From assembly GCA_003024175.1 (NCBI GenBank), contig MDYQ01000207.1:298930-362929 (forward strand): a stretch of DNA of 64,000 nucleotides, read 5' to 3'. A program made the position numbers and the translations under genes. A model generated the notes under the pieces. It was not told where the DNA came from and searched no databases. It was given only the letters and a program-made list of their open reading frames with translations. This stretch comes from Planoprotostelium fungivorum (lineage: Eukaryota > Evosea > Variosea > Cavosteliida > Cavosteliaceae). Below are positions 46,201-58,060 of this stretch, in pieces; position 1 is the stretch's first letter; every line of letters begins with the position of its first letter.

Positions 46201-49200
46201 GACTTTGGCCGATTTCTGATGAAGGATCTCCGCCCTCAAAATGGCACAGACACCAAATGGAAGTCCAGCACTTCTCCTCGTCGTTGCCGTGGTCACCCGA
46301 ATCATCTCGAGGAAGTTCTGCAGCCACAAGGAAGGCAGATTGAACAGCACCTCGTTCTTCGAGTGGAAGAGAGACTCGCACAGGACTTGATATCCCGTCG
46401 CTGTCTTGTCGATGGCACCTGCGTGTCTCGACTGACTGAGCACCGTGATGAACATCTTTCCAATCCTCTCGATCTGTCCTTCACTGATGATGTTCTTCTC
46501 TCCACTTCCCTTCTCTGGAAAGGGCAGACGGTTGACCATGGTTCCCAACAAGAGGGCTACCTCCTTGACGGAAAGCCAGCTGGCCACGGTGATCATCTGT
46601 CCGATGGCTCCGGTGTAAGCTGGATTGGTCGAGCAATCGTAAGATCCAGTCGAAGTGTAACCCTCTGGAGCCACGTCTGCCACGACGAGCAGAGAGATCT
46701 CGTTGACGCGTTGGATGACGTTCAGTATCCGCTCCATCATGTCTTTCCACTCTCTCAATCGATTCTCCTCCCTCTTCTCGTCCTCTGGGTGCGATGAGCT
46801 CTCCTTCCTCTGTCTCTCACTCACCGATCCTAGTGTTACCAAACAGATAGCGTAAGGTGATGATGTAACCGTGCATGGGTGAATCGGAGCAGGCCTTCTG
46901 CATGTCCACGCTGGCAATGCCCACGTGTCCTTCTAACAGTCGTAGGACCTCTTGGAAGATCGATAATAGAGCTGATCGATTCAGTCTTTCTCTGGTAGAA
47001 TCCTCACCTTTGTCCTTGTCCTCGATCTTGATGGTCTTCAACTGTCCCTCTTGGAAGGAGAACGTGTAACCGAACGGGAGGACGTACTTTTTGAGTGCCA
47101 GCACGAACAGTTGAGCACCCGAATCACATTCTCTCGCCCTGGGAGACTGAACGAGACGTAAGGCACAATCGATGACGTTGTAGAACTCTCGATCGGGTTC
47201 GTTGGTGAGGGGGAAGAGGGATAAGATCTCAAAGGAAAGAGTGCGACACACGTCAAAGTGATCCCACAGGCAGTGGAAGAGAATCTGGTGGTGCTGTGCG
47301 ATATGAAATGGAGATCAGATGGAGAGGACTCACATCTCTGTGAAACAGATTCATCATGCCCCGAGATGCGTCACTGATCTCACGCCAAGTTTCCACGAAG
47401 AAACGGTACAGTTGCAGTGCAGTGCAGGTCCTCGAGAAAGGTGAACCGGGATAGAGAGAGAAGACGAGGAGAGAAATGATCTCGTTCATCATATCGAAAC
47501 TCTTCTTGGCGGCCTTGACGTCCTCTGCATCGATTTAATCTCATTCAAAAAAGCAAGGATCTCACTCTTGATGATCTTTTTCGTGCAATCTCTCAGACGA
47601 ACGAAAAACTTTTTGAGACGAGTGAGGGCCTCCTGTCTGAATCCGTGTCTCGATGTCTTCAAATTCTCCTTGAGGAAGAGGAGGACCATGTCACACTCGA
47701 ATTGACTGGGCTCTTCTGTGTCCTTTGAGCTGATGCACACCAACTCTAACGCATCGATGCACAGGTCATCACTCTGACTGCAGATGGCCCGGCTGACGAT
47801 GTCGGCCACACGATATTGTTCGTCTGTTCTCGTTCATTCTCGCTGTGATTCCCTTCTGCTCACCTCGTACGACATCACACAGACTGACACCGGCGATCAT
47901 CTTCATCTTTCTTCCGATCTTCATGACAGACAAGAGAGCCTTGATGCTGTTCTCACGGCTGCCTCCGTACTCTTCCGTGTGAGACGTGATGAAAGAGATG
48001 AGCTCTTGGAACGAATCAGGGAAGATCTTGAAGATGGCAGGTATGGCGTGGGTGATCAGCCCTCGGTTGAATGTGTATCCCACTTTCATCGAATTGAGTG
48101 CTCTCATCAATCCGGGGAAGATCAACTTGTAGCTCTCTTCCACTTTCTCCTTGTCATCGTCAGAATGTCTCAAAGTGCGTGACGACTCACTCCTCGCTCG
48201 ATGCATTCCTTTTTGTGTGACATCAAGAACGTCTCCAACATGGAAGTGGCAGGACTGCTGATGACGGGGTCTCTGTTGATCAATCAGATGCATGAGAGAA
48301 TGGATGATGGAGGGAATCACTTCATGGCCATCAAGAGGGAATCGATGAAAGAGGGATCCATGGAGAGGACAGAATGAGCACCCAGAGGATGGAATAAGAC
48401 CAAGAGGAGGTGGTACTTGCTCTTCCTGTGCCAGTCCAGAGACAGACACTTTGTGATCAGGTTGCGTATGAAGCTAGAATCCTTCTGTGGTATCACTTTG
48501 GACGTCATCTCGTAGATCTCTACGCTCGTCTTGAAGATCAATTTAGTCTGTCATCATTCGTCAGCTTCATCCTCTTACAACACAGAATCACCTGATCCAC
48601 GATGGATTCAAACTTGTGCTCGGAATTCTTCCAGACAAAGTCCATGATGTCTTCGAAGAGTAGATCCATGCTCTCTTCCATCGTCTTGTACATCTGGCTT
48701 TGACTCCACTCTCCCTTGGACATCTCCTGCACTGCCTCTTTCATCTTGATCAGGCAGTCGTGTAGACACTGGAGGGCCAACGTGCGAGTGTATCTCTCAG
48801 TGAACTTGTGGCAGAGTTGCGATATGGTTGGCAATAGAACATCCAATAATACGGTACCCTTCTCTCTGTATGGTTTCATTCAAATGACTCGTTGTAGACC
48901 GACTCACCCGCATCGATCGATATCGCAAGTGAGTACGGCGAGAGGAAAAGCCAAGAGGATTCCACGGTACATCATCAGCTTCGACAGATCTGGATATTCT
49001 CTCTCAAATTGTTCTTCGATCTTCATCTCTCTCATTCTATCGGTCCATTGCTTCTCCTGGCTGGTACTCACGATTTGGATGTGAGGAAAGAAAGTGATGA
49101 TCAGCTGGAGTTGTCAGCAACGGGTAAGATGTCTCTCCTTCACCTGCTCTGCGAGATCACGTGGTGAACCGGATACGTGCATGGCATTGATTAAAATGCT

Positions 49201-50261
49201 CAAGGCGAGACCGCTGGCACAGACGATCTCTCTCTTCCATTTGTCCGAACTCAACATATCACTCAACACTTGAGTGAGAACAGACACTGGATGTCCCTCT
49301 CTCTTCGTCTCCAGGCACTGATGCACCTGTCTCTCTTCAACATCCGGATCATCACTCTCATTCTATGAATGAGAGCTGATCACCTGTTTCACGATGACCA
49401 ATTTGAGACGATCTTGCAGTACCACAAATTTCTTCAGCGTCTCTTCTGTCTCGTAGATCTATATCAAGTGAGAATGGCTCGACAGATCTATCATCACCTT
49501 ATCTTGAACGTTTCTCGTGCCATAATCTCGCTTGTAGTTCTCACACAGGAGAGACAGTCGATTGGAGAAGAAGGAGAGGATGGACTCGATGTGATCTTCG
49601 ATCGTTGTCAATGCCCCCTGCACTTCACTCAATTGTTCCAAGATGTAGATGTCCGAGTGCATGCCTCCTGCGATGGGTTCATCTTAGATCATCTTGTCAC
49701 TCGGATACGTACCATTGTTCAGATCTTGCACAAATTTTTGAAAGAAAGGTGACAATTCTTCGGCGAGGATGTTCTGATAGGACTGAGTGGTTTTGATGGT
49801 GATGATATGTTCACCTGGCGATTGGGAAAGAACTTGAGAGCCGTGCCGATCTCCTCTGTCAGATCGTTCCTTCTTCCTTGTTCCTCTTCTTCCTCCCTCT
49901 TTTTCTCCGCACCCTTCCTTCTCTTCTCATCGAACAACAGTGACAGTAATGTGTGAGCTCCGAAGCGTAATCGATCCTCCTCCTCTACGGTTCCGCTTCT
50001 ATTGAGCTGAAGGTAAAAGTGGGCCAACTTCTTCATCTGGATCTCCTGCTGAGACATGGAAGTTTGTGTGAACAGACGTTCGATCAGTTGTATCTGTTCG
50101 GGTAACTGAGAGGTCTGTTGTTTGTATTGGTCTAGGGTAGAGACGACATTCGTGGAGGGCAGCACGGGTGGCTGCAATGATTTCTCCTTCTTTTTCTGCC
50201 GATTGTTGGCAGTGATGTTGTACTCATAGCTCATGTTAGAGGAGCGGAAGATGATCATCAC
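43297..50261 (-). CDS. THADA: THADA/Trm732-like HEAT-repeat protein
   Basis: A giant minus-strand gene of some 25 or more small exons, roughly 1,900 codons, about the size of human THADA. Helical HEAT-type repeats throughout. The DUF2428 core is diagnostic: SWLSVKEVALLLGTMVNRLPFP (near 46550) and TTRRSAGLPFGVCAILRAE (near 46270). Another family-like stretch is SRHGFRQEALTRLKKFFVRLRDC (near 47620). In yeast Trm732 partners the methyltransferase Trm7/FTSJ1 for 2'-O-methylation of tRNA position 32. The N-terminus is rich in Lys and Glu (EKKREEEEEQGRR). The C-terminal exons (REMTEPFRANLKEMYTQLSMHK joined across a 38-nt intron to DAIRASAFW) end at 43297. Start at 50259-50261, or the Met at 50234 (MSYEYNITANN). 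Confidence 0.75.
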
Positions 50262-50404
50262 CGTCTCATCTCATTTTTCAACTTGAAAAAATCAAGATCA
50301 CATCATCACCCGAAGAACTCGATTATCTCCCTGCCGATAGTGTGCGTGATTCTAATTATTGTCACGCCTCAACCATTGATTTGAAAGCAGGAACATATAT
50401 ACAG
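50262..50404. promoter_or_regulatory. Divergent promoter between THADA-like and MYND genes
   Basis: 143 bp between outward-facing start codons must drive both genes. No clear TATA box or repeated motif seen; a TATATACAG lies immediately before the MYND-gene ATG. Confidence 0.35.
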
Positions 50405-52896
50405 ATGGCCTCGAATACAAACACAACGCTACCTCCTCCTGATCCCAACAAGAGAACGTTACTGTTGGAACATCTGCCAGACTTTGATTGGATGGACAGC
50501 GATAACGGTTGTCTTCTGATCGTTTTGGCAGACGGATCGACATATCTCTATCCTCTCTTTGCAGAAAATATGGGTGAAAGGCCTAATGAGAGTGAGTTAT
50601 ACTTAATGGATTCATTCGTATCATAATCTTATACATCGCCTGCATGCTCCCAACTACCTACAAAATTAAACAAGTACAGACGCCAGAATGTTGACGAATG
50701 ACGCCACATTGAAGAAGTTAGCTCCCAAAGGTGAGATGATCGCTCGGACGATGCATCCGAGACTGATGTCGAACAGACTACAGAAGGTCAGGTGTGGCCT
50801 ATGCGGAAGAGAAGGAAGACCGTTACTTCGTCTACGATGACCCTTGCAATTTGCATCCATCTCACCTCATTCACACCTTCCCCTTTCCCTTGATGGAGTC
50901 CACGGGGTAATGTCTCCTTCTTCCTTCTTCTCATGGCTTTCAGGTTGTACAGACAACCGAAGAAGGTTCTCCTCAATGGAACCAAGCAGCATCTTCTCCT
51001 CTTCGGTGTGATGCACGAGGGACAATACTGTTTGGCTGTGTGAGTCTTCTATAGAAAGTCATATCATCATGTGGTATGGTTCGCCTCACATCACACATTC
51101 ACATTGTGTGATGTGATTGTACGTGATTCGATGAGGAATGGCTCGAATCATGCACTCACGCTATTCATCGTCTGACACACCTTCAGCTTCGAACTCATCG
51201 GAGTCTCTAAACCTACATTCCGCCCAGTTTTCTTCGATCTGTCTCAATCTTTCATCGACGCTTGTTTCTCTCCCGACTCTGAGTGTGAGTGCAACCTCCT
51301 TCTCTTCTCATCGATTAAGGTATCACCGTTCTCACGCGAAAGATTCCTTATCTCCTCTTCATCGTCTCTCTACCGGACGATGACTGCGACCTGTCTCCCG
51401 AGCAACACCATCACGACACCATTCTATCCCCTCCCTCAGTTTTCAATCGCTCCGTATCTAAGTTCAGTGTCTTTGGTCCCGCCTATACAGTGTACGGGAC
51501 ACCTTTTCTGATGGAGCACATCGCAGCGAATCCCCTTACCTACATGGGAGAAGATCGATACGAGTACGTAACATGGAACAACGGAGGGATGGGAGAGTAC
51601 TGCTTGTGGAGGTTCTCTATTCACGATGGAGGTTTGAAGAGGGCAGAATATTATCCAAGGTTATCTGTTCCCAGGCTCATCGCTGATGCCAACGAGGTGA
51701 ATCATCGTGATCGGATATCTTCTATCATCTCTATCATCACGTATCATCTCTATCATCTCTATCATCACGTATCATCTCTATCATCTCTATCATCACGTAT
51801 CATCACATCACGATGGAGAGCACCGAGTGATGGAGGGAATAGGAGGACGGAGGACCGAAGAACTACATACAAGACATACAATTCTCGACGAAAGAGAACA
51901 AGATGGCCCTGCTGATACAGAGAGACAATTACATTCGAAAGACAGATAACGGTCTGGGTGTCCAGATGGTCAATCTAGATTGGGTCATGCTACCCACCAG
52001 CTCCCCCCTGCATCCATCCAATGGAACTACCAAGGAAGTGAAGGACGAGATGCTCAAGCACTTGACTGAGATCTATTGGTATCAAGTCTGCGAACAAGAT
52101 CTACAGAACGCATGTTTGTGCATGAAGTGGACGAGCACTCTGTTACTCGGCACTCTTCCTGCCATCGGTCTCATCATCAAGGTGCACAGCTCATCGTTCT
52201 CCTCTCACTCTCCCAGGGGAAGGGTATGTTTGAATTGGTCAACTTCAATAACTGCTCCACCTTTCAACAATTGTACGATCAATTCAACAGTGAAGCGTGC
52301 AATTTCGTTCAGATCGATCGATTTCGTCGATTCTGGATCTCTCACTCGGGGCAACTGAGAGTCATCGTGGTGAGTCCATACACGTCTATCAACTACACGA
52401 GAGACTGAAGGTGCTCAGGCTCAACCGGAGACGACACCGACACATCATCCAGAGTGGCCAGAGTTACTCCCCACGAATCATGGTAACGTTACTTCTCTCA
52501 TGGCCATTCGACATCTGGGAAGTCGAATCGGCTATTACATCAATCCAGTGGAGAAAGGTCAGTGCCAACATGTCTTTGGCTATCTTTCTCTGACCAGTAC
52601 AGATGTGAAGACGCTGGATCAGTTCCAAAAAGGAGCGTTTAAAACGGCGAAGAAAGAACCCACGGTAGAGAGCATATCCATCACCAAGAGTGCACCCACA
52701 GAAATCTTGTCTGGTCTTCATCTCTTCACGTGCCATCACTGTGACACTCCCCTCCTCAAACCTCTACAGTGCTCACGCTGTCGATCTGCCTTTTATTGTA
52801 GCAAGGTGAGCCGCCTCACTGTGCCGTGACTGAAGTAGACAGCAATGTCAGCAATCTCATTGGACGAGTCACTCCCCTTACTGTTTCTCGAATTAA
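50405..52896 (+). CDS. MYND-type zinc-finger protein
   Basis: About 650 codons over a dozen exons. Most of the protein (MASNTNTTLPPPDPNKRTLL start) is a soluble domain I do not recognise, with stretches such as RYFVYDDPCNLHPSHLIHTFPFP and ALLIQRDNYIRKTDNGLGVQM. The C-terminus is a clear MYND finger: CHHCDTPLLKPLQCSRCRSAFYCSK joined across a 38-nt intron to QCQQSHWTSHSPYC, matching C-x2-C, C-x2-C, YCSxxCQ, W-x2-H, C. MYND fingers bind short Pro-rich motifs and occur in transcriptional and chromatin factors and in many amoebal proteins of unknown role. TAA at 52894-52896, 52 bp from the convergent stop of the beta-ureidopropionase gene. Confidence 0.7.
51715..51809 (+). repeat. 28-bp tandem repeat in an intron
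   Basis: Units of ATCATCACGT plus ATCATCTCTATCATCTCT repeat two full times and more inside an intron of the MYND-finger gene, making it longer than its neighbours. Low-complexity expansion, no coding sense. Confidence 0.7.
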
Positions 52897-52948
52897 ATGT
52901 GCTTCACGTATTCATCTCTCTTGTAACATCCCCATCGTTCTATTTGTT

Positions 52949-54670
52949 TCATTTACCCAGTCCGGGGTCTCGGATCAACTGGGGCTGATAGTCTGGCTCT
53001 TTGTACTCTCTCAAGAAATCTGCGTACATGGGATATCTAGCCGTCATCTGGTATCCCCACTTGTCTCTGACCTACTTCTCTCAGTCTCTTCCTCTCTTCT
53101 CCCTCTCACCTGTCGATTCAAATTGAGATCGACTTCTGCCACCATCAATCCTTCCTTCGTTCGAGACAGACCGGGAGTCCTCGAGGCATCCGGACCTCCA
53201 AAGTAAGATGAACCGTAAAAGTGTCCAAAGTCCTTCGTTCGTCACACTCTGAAGATTTCTCTCTCTTCACCTTGTGTGCGGGTTTACCATCGGCCGAAGT
53301 GAATTCGTTGGGAAATGATTCAGTGCCCACTCGGTTGATGCATCCCACAAAGTAAGAGTTGGCAATGGAGGCGTTCCTTCCCTCGATGGCCCACAGTGGC
53401 TCACTCAGTGCACCTGATGGAGTCACGTTCAGAGAGGAAGGGTGACTTACCGACGGTGGCAGACGGGTTGAAGACGATCTCGGCTCCGTTCAGACCGTAA
53501 GCCATCCAATTGAGAGGATGATGTCTGCCGTAGCAGATGTTGACAGCGATCTTACCTACACTTGTTTCAGTCGATCCCCTCCATCGAATCATTTACCGAA
53601 GGCCGTCTCGAAGACTCTGTGTCCGGTGTCACCCTCCATGTAATAAGTCGATTCGTTAAAGTCTCCCACTCTGGGGATGTGGTTCTTTCTCGTCTTTCCG
53701 ATATAGTTTCCTTGGTTTCCGATGATCACTCGTCACGTCAGCGATCGTCCTTCGTGTCTTCTCTTCACCTGCCGTGTTCCATATGACATCACCGTGGGTG
53801 GCGTCTCTCTCCAGAATGGGAGACACGATCACCATGTTGTGCTTCTTGGCCATCTGTCATCATCAGCTCATCCGATGGATCGTTTGGACACATGGTCGAT
53901 CGAGCGTCGATGGATGAAGACAATCACCCTCTGGCAGAATCGTGTGGCGAGACCGGTTTCAGCGTCCATCGCGAATTCCAGCCATCTGAGGTTCGTAAGT
54001 ATATCTCGTCAACAATTCATCTGGCTCACGGCTGCTTCTCTCTGGTACAGAAGGCGAAGGGCATGGCTGTAGGAGGGTGAGAACACGTTCTGAACAGGAC
54101 GTAATACACACTCCAAGCTTCTTGCAGGCACACCACGTTCACTCCCATCTCTGCGGCCGCATCGATGAGTGTCTCGATTCTCCTTTCGATTGCCGCATAC
54201 TAGATCCCGTTAGTGGATACTCTCGACTGATGGATCCTCTTTCTCTCACTTGTGTGGCAACCGGATCGGTAGTCTTTGCGTGGATGGAATTCTGGATGAG
54301 ACCGAGTCGAACGATGCGTGGCTCTCTCAATTGCTCTTTTGCAGCTGGAACCGCGTGAGAAGATACGATTTAAGTGGAGGTGACCTGTGAATCGGTAGGC
54401 TTGGATGTCGAAATCCTCCGACTGGGCAAGGAGCAGAAGTTTCTGTGGAATAGAAATGGATTGAACAGGCGATCCACAATTGTAACCATAAAGAACACCT
54501 TCCAACTGAACCATCGTCAAATGAGTCCATCTTCTTACGTACGACCCACCTCTTTGAATTTATCTTCAGGGAGATGTTCCTTCAATGTTTTATCTAGCGT
54601 ATTCAGTGGTGTGATTGTTTGTCAGAAACAGATCCTCACAGACATCATCGACAGCGAGGGAGTTGCTCAT
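52949..54670 (-). CDS. UPB1: Beta-ureidopropionase
   Basis: Nitrilase-superfamily enzyme of pyrimidine breakdown, converting N-carbamoyl-beta-alanine (or the beta-aminoisobutyrate analogue) to beta-alanine, CO2 and ammonia in the cytosol. The catalytic triad is visible: Glu in VVCLQEAWS, Lys in GKTRKNHIP, Cys in [14 protein letters not shown]. Other hallmark stretches are [44 protein letters not shown] and [15 protein letters not shown]. The typical N-terminal extension is present ([31 protein letters not shown]), so it is the eukaryotic UPB1 type of about 400 residues, not a generic nitrilase. Exon 1 starts at the ATG at 54668-54670 ([10 protein letters not shown]) and joins across a 46-nt intron. 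TGA at 52949-52951. Confidence 0.9.
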
Positions 54671-54756
54671 GTTTCCCGAAGTTTGTAATTTCTCCTTTCC
54701 AGGTTGTGGTTACACAACGAGCCACCACGAATAAATCCACCAATACTGCTCTATAG

Positions 54757-54963
54757 AATGAAAGCATTCGCTCTGACAAGTCCAACAAGGATCACTGGCA
54801 GTTGCAGGACGAGGACTTGTGTCTTTTGTATGATTTTGAGTGTATAGATTTCCACCCAGACTGCATAAAGCGAGTACAGAGCGCACAAACGCTTACAAAT
54901 GTTTTGCAGAGGATTACCAAACAGAACACAGGAGACAAGCATTCAGTGCGAGGAGAGTTGTAG
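54757..54963 (+). other. Unassigned 68-codon open frame between genes
   Basis: The gap 54671-55109 holds one frame that looks protein-like: it follows a TAG acceptor-like site and reads HWQLQDEDLCLLYDFECIDF, then HPDCIKRVQSAQTLTNVLQRI, before TAG at 54961-54963. I could not find a first exon or start codon upstream, since the UPB1 start lies only 87 bp away. It may be a fragment of a lost gene. The rest of the gap shows nothing. Confidence 0.25.
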
Positions 54964-55109
54964 AGAAATGGACTATAATATTCCCTTTCACTATGATGGG
55001 AGGAGACGAGTCGGAACGGCAGTGCGCAAACAACAACACATCCCCTGTATGTATTCGTTTGTGATGCATTATATTGAGTGCTTCATATTGAAACCAATTG
55101 TCTGAGAAT

Positions 55110-56282
55110 TTATCTCGCAAGATCCATCTTCTTATTGAACTGCAGTGGGTGAATACAGAGCAGAGAGGAGTGACTCACATCAACCAGATAGTATTCCAAT
55201 ATCCGCGAGGAAAAGGCGGGATCAGTTGGAGAGTATCTGAATCGAGGGAATGCCTCTCGCAATCTCAATGCCCAGCACCGGATTTGTGAATAATCAGCCC
55301 TCTTTGAATAATGTTCCAAGAAGGACACGAAAACCTATCCTTCATCAATGATGAAGATCACAGAAGCAATACCTCTGGTGTTTGTGGTTCTGACAGAAAG
55401 AGCTGGATGGCCTCTTCTAGTTTGCCCTCTGCCAACAAGAAAGTAATGAGATGTTCTAGACCGTACGTGCTGAACAATAGGTCAGTCATGATGACGAGAG
55501 ACATAACACCTCTTGTCTTTGAAGATCTTCTTCCATTGCAGGTAAGCACTGTGTGCTTTGTCATATCGCGACAGCTCGCAATAGCTGGACACGATGAGAT
55601 TGGCCAGAGGACTCCACTTCTCTTCCGTCACTTTCTCGACCAATGCATCTACGTACTGAATGTTGTTCAATTGGACGTGGGCACGGAGCAGAGCTTTCCG
55701 AAACTGAACATATCAGTCTCTCCTCTGAACAATAGCTCACCAGGTGCATATCTTTGCCGTTATACAGTTGAACCGCCACCTGATCCACTGTAGACTCATC
55801 CACTCGCCCGTGGACCATTCCGATGACGGCCCTCTCTCAAGGTCTTTAGAATCGAAGAGATCCACTCATTCACCTGCGATGGTTTCGGATATGTTCATGT
55901 TCCTGTGAATACATTGAGCTGCAACCCAGGGAGCGAGTTCAATACATTCAGAGAGCTTTTCCATCACAAAATTGTCAGGATCTATTCGCTCCAGCATCAT
56001 CGCGTTACAACTACAGAGCATCAGTTAAAAGGTCTCCTGAAAATCTTACACATTAAGTAGACGAATTGGTAAGCTATCATTGTTCTTCGTGAATTCTGAC
56101 ATGATATTTTCCTTTGCATTATCTAATCGATACCTGCCAAGTTGTTTCATGATCACGAGCATTCGACGAAGTACACACTCTGCGGTCCCTGATGTTCCAG
56201 TCCAACGAAAAGGTTTCATAGGAACATATGTTTGAATCAATGGTTTTGTCTGATTGGCGAGGCGTAGCAGGTTCGAGGACAT
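55110..56282 (-). CDS. PPR/TPR-like helical repeat protein
   Basis: Six or so exons keep frame from MSSNLLRLANQTKPLIQTY to the last exon FNKKMDLAR and TAA at 55110. About 290 residues, all helical. Segments such as SPLANLIVSSYCELSRYDKAHSAY (a 35-residue PPR-like helix pair) and GKLEEAIQLFLS look like pentatricopeptide or TPR units. The basic, acidic-poor N-terminus could be a mitochondrial targeting sequence, which would suit a PPR protein acting on organelle RNA, but this is inference. It diverges from the acidic TPR-like gene with 113 bp between start codons. Confidence 0.5.
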
Positions 56283-56395
56283 CGTGGGCTAACGATGATC
56301 ATCAAGAAATTGACAATTCGTCAAACAACGCTCGAGTCGCAATAAATTGTGCCAACTCCTGAGAACCAGATTAGAAGAAACATCAGAGCTTCAAC

Positions 56396-57972
56396 ATGCC
56401 CAAGGAGCAGAAACTCGTGAACGTTGACCCACAAGAGGAGGAGGAGGAACATCAGGAGGAAGAAGAACGAGAGGAGGATGACGATGAACTTGAACTCGAT
56501 CCTGAACAAGAAGAAGAGATAAGAAGACTCACTGTCGAGATCACCAAGATGGAGAAGGCAGGAAACAAGGAAGCTTTGGCAGATCTTCTTCGTCAATTGA
56601 GCGCCGTGCAATCGGACTCTGTGAGTGGTTGAAAGAGTTTCATCATTAACTTCCACAGGAACAAACTCTCCCTAGTGCCATAGAGAATTTGGAAAAAGAG
56701 GTGAGTGAACCTCTGTGCTCTCCCTGACGATTACAGATAAAACTGCGACAAGAGCTGAAACAGAAAGAAGAATTGAGCAAAGTCCGGAAAAATCTGTTCG
56801 TTTTGAGACAAGCCATCTTAGATTGGGAGGGTGCCGTCGCTGTGATGGAAGAAGGTGAGTGGAAGAGTTGATATGAAGGTGACACACTTTAGCTGCCCAA
56901 GAAGCAACCAAGAACAAAGACTTTGCTGAGGAGGCCGACGCATATTCTGAACTGGCCACAGCCTTCCTTGCCAAGTTTGAGATGGACAAGGAGATGCAGG
57001 ACGAAGACGAAGACGAAGAAGACGAAGAAGTATCAGAGGATGTGGCCAAGGCCATGAGCTACGCAGAGAAAGCCCTCAAGATCTGTTACGACAAGAACAC
57101 AGATGACAAGTTGATGGAAAGCGTCGTTGCTCTCAGGGCCAACCACGCCATCGCAGAGGTATTGTACATCGTCATCCAATCCCTCACTCCACCAGGCTTA
57201 CATGCACCTCGGTCAGTTTGATAAGGCCATTCCACACTGGGATCAGGTCAGTATCCATCTCTCGTCTTTCTCATCCATTTCTATTATTCATGTGTCTCTA
57301 TCCTTCATGTGTCTCTATCCTTCATGTGTCTCTATCATTCATCCATCTCACTTGATCTGTACGTCTCTTTTCTATTGCACTTCTGATGTTCTGTAGGTGT
57401 TGGAGTTGACCAGAGGCATAGACGAGGAGGTGTCGGTCAAGTTTGATTCGTTCACATCGGCATCGAAAGCCTTCTACGCCTACGCAGAGGCTCTGATCGC
57501 CTCGGAAGAGGTGAGGCATCAAAAACGGTTGAACTGAAGATATCAGCCCGACGAAGCCAAGTCGAAGGAGTTTGCTGAGAAGGCTCTGGGGCTGTTCAAG
57601 GAGTCGAGAGGTCTACTGGAAGCAGAGGATTACGAGAACCACATTGTCGCTGTGTCCGGTCTCGTCTCTTGCTACGATCTGTTGAAGCAGAAGAAGGAGT
57701 GCATCGAGGCACAGAGAGAGATCTACGATATGGAGGTCAAATTGGACAACGAAGAGCAGCAGATCGAGGCCCTGATGACGCTGGTGGACATGTACAATGA
57801 GAACGACCAGAAGGAGGAGGCATTGCAGGAGATCGAGAAGGCGAAGAAGCTGGCCGAGTCACTGGAACTCTCTGACGTGGTGGATCAGCTGAATGAGATG
57901 AAGGAGGAGATTCAGCCAAAGAAGAGGAAGGGTGGAGAAGAGAAGCGCAACCCAAAGAAGCAAAAGAAATAG
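56396..57972 (+). CDS. Acidic TPR-like protein with basic C-terminal tail
   Basis: Seven or so exons, about 420 codons. The N-terminus is strongly acidic (EEEEEHQEEEEREEDDDELEL) and a second acidic run interrupts the repeats (DEDEDEEDEEVSED). In between and after are helix pairs of TPR style: EADAYSELATAFLAKFEM, NHAIAEAYMHLGQFDKAIPHWDQVL, AVSGLVSCYDLLKQKKECIEAQREIY, ALMTLVDMYNENDQKEEALQEIEKAKKL. The tail KKRKGGEEKRNPKKQKK is a likely nuclear localisation signal. An acidic loop within TPRs plus a nuclear signal recalls NASP-type histone chaperones, but the SHNi-TPR signature is not clear, so I leave the function open. Start ATG 56396, TAG at 57970-57972. Confidence 0.65.
57287..57337 (+). repeat. 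Three 17-bp tandem repeats in an intron
   Basis: TTCATGTGTCTCTATCC is repeated three times (last copy one base different) in the longest intron of the TPR-like gene. Confidence 0.8.
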
Positions 57973-58060
57973 AATAGATGATCATGTCGACGAGATTGTC
58001 CACTGCTGTCATCTCTCCTTTTTTCGAGGAGACAAAAATCAAAACGAAAATCTTGGCAGC

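Noticed and set aside
46219-46797. 192-codon plus-strand frame
   Set aside because: Antisense shadow of the THADA-like exons that carry the diagnostic RRSAGLP and VKEVALLLG motifs.
51715-51809. 28-bp repeats as a CRISPR array
   Set aside because: Contiguous low-complexity repeat without spacers, intronic.
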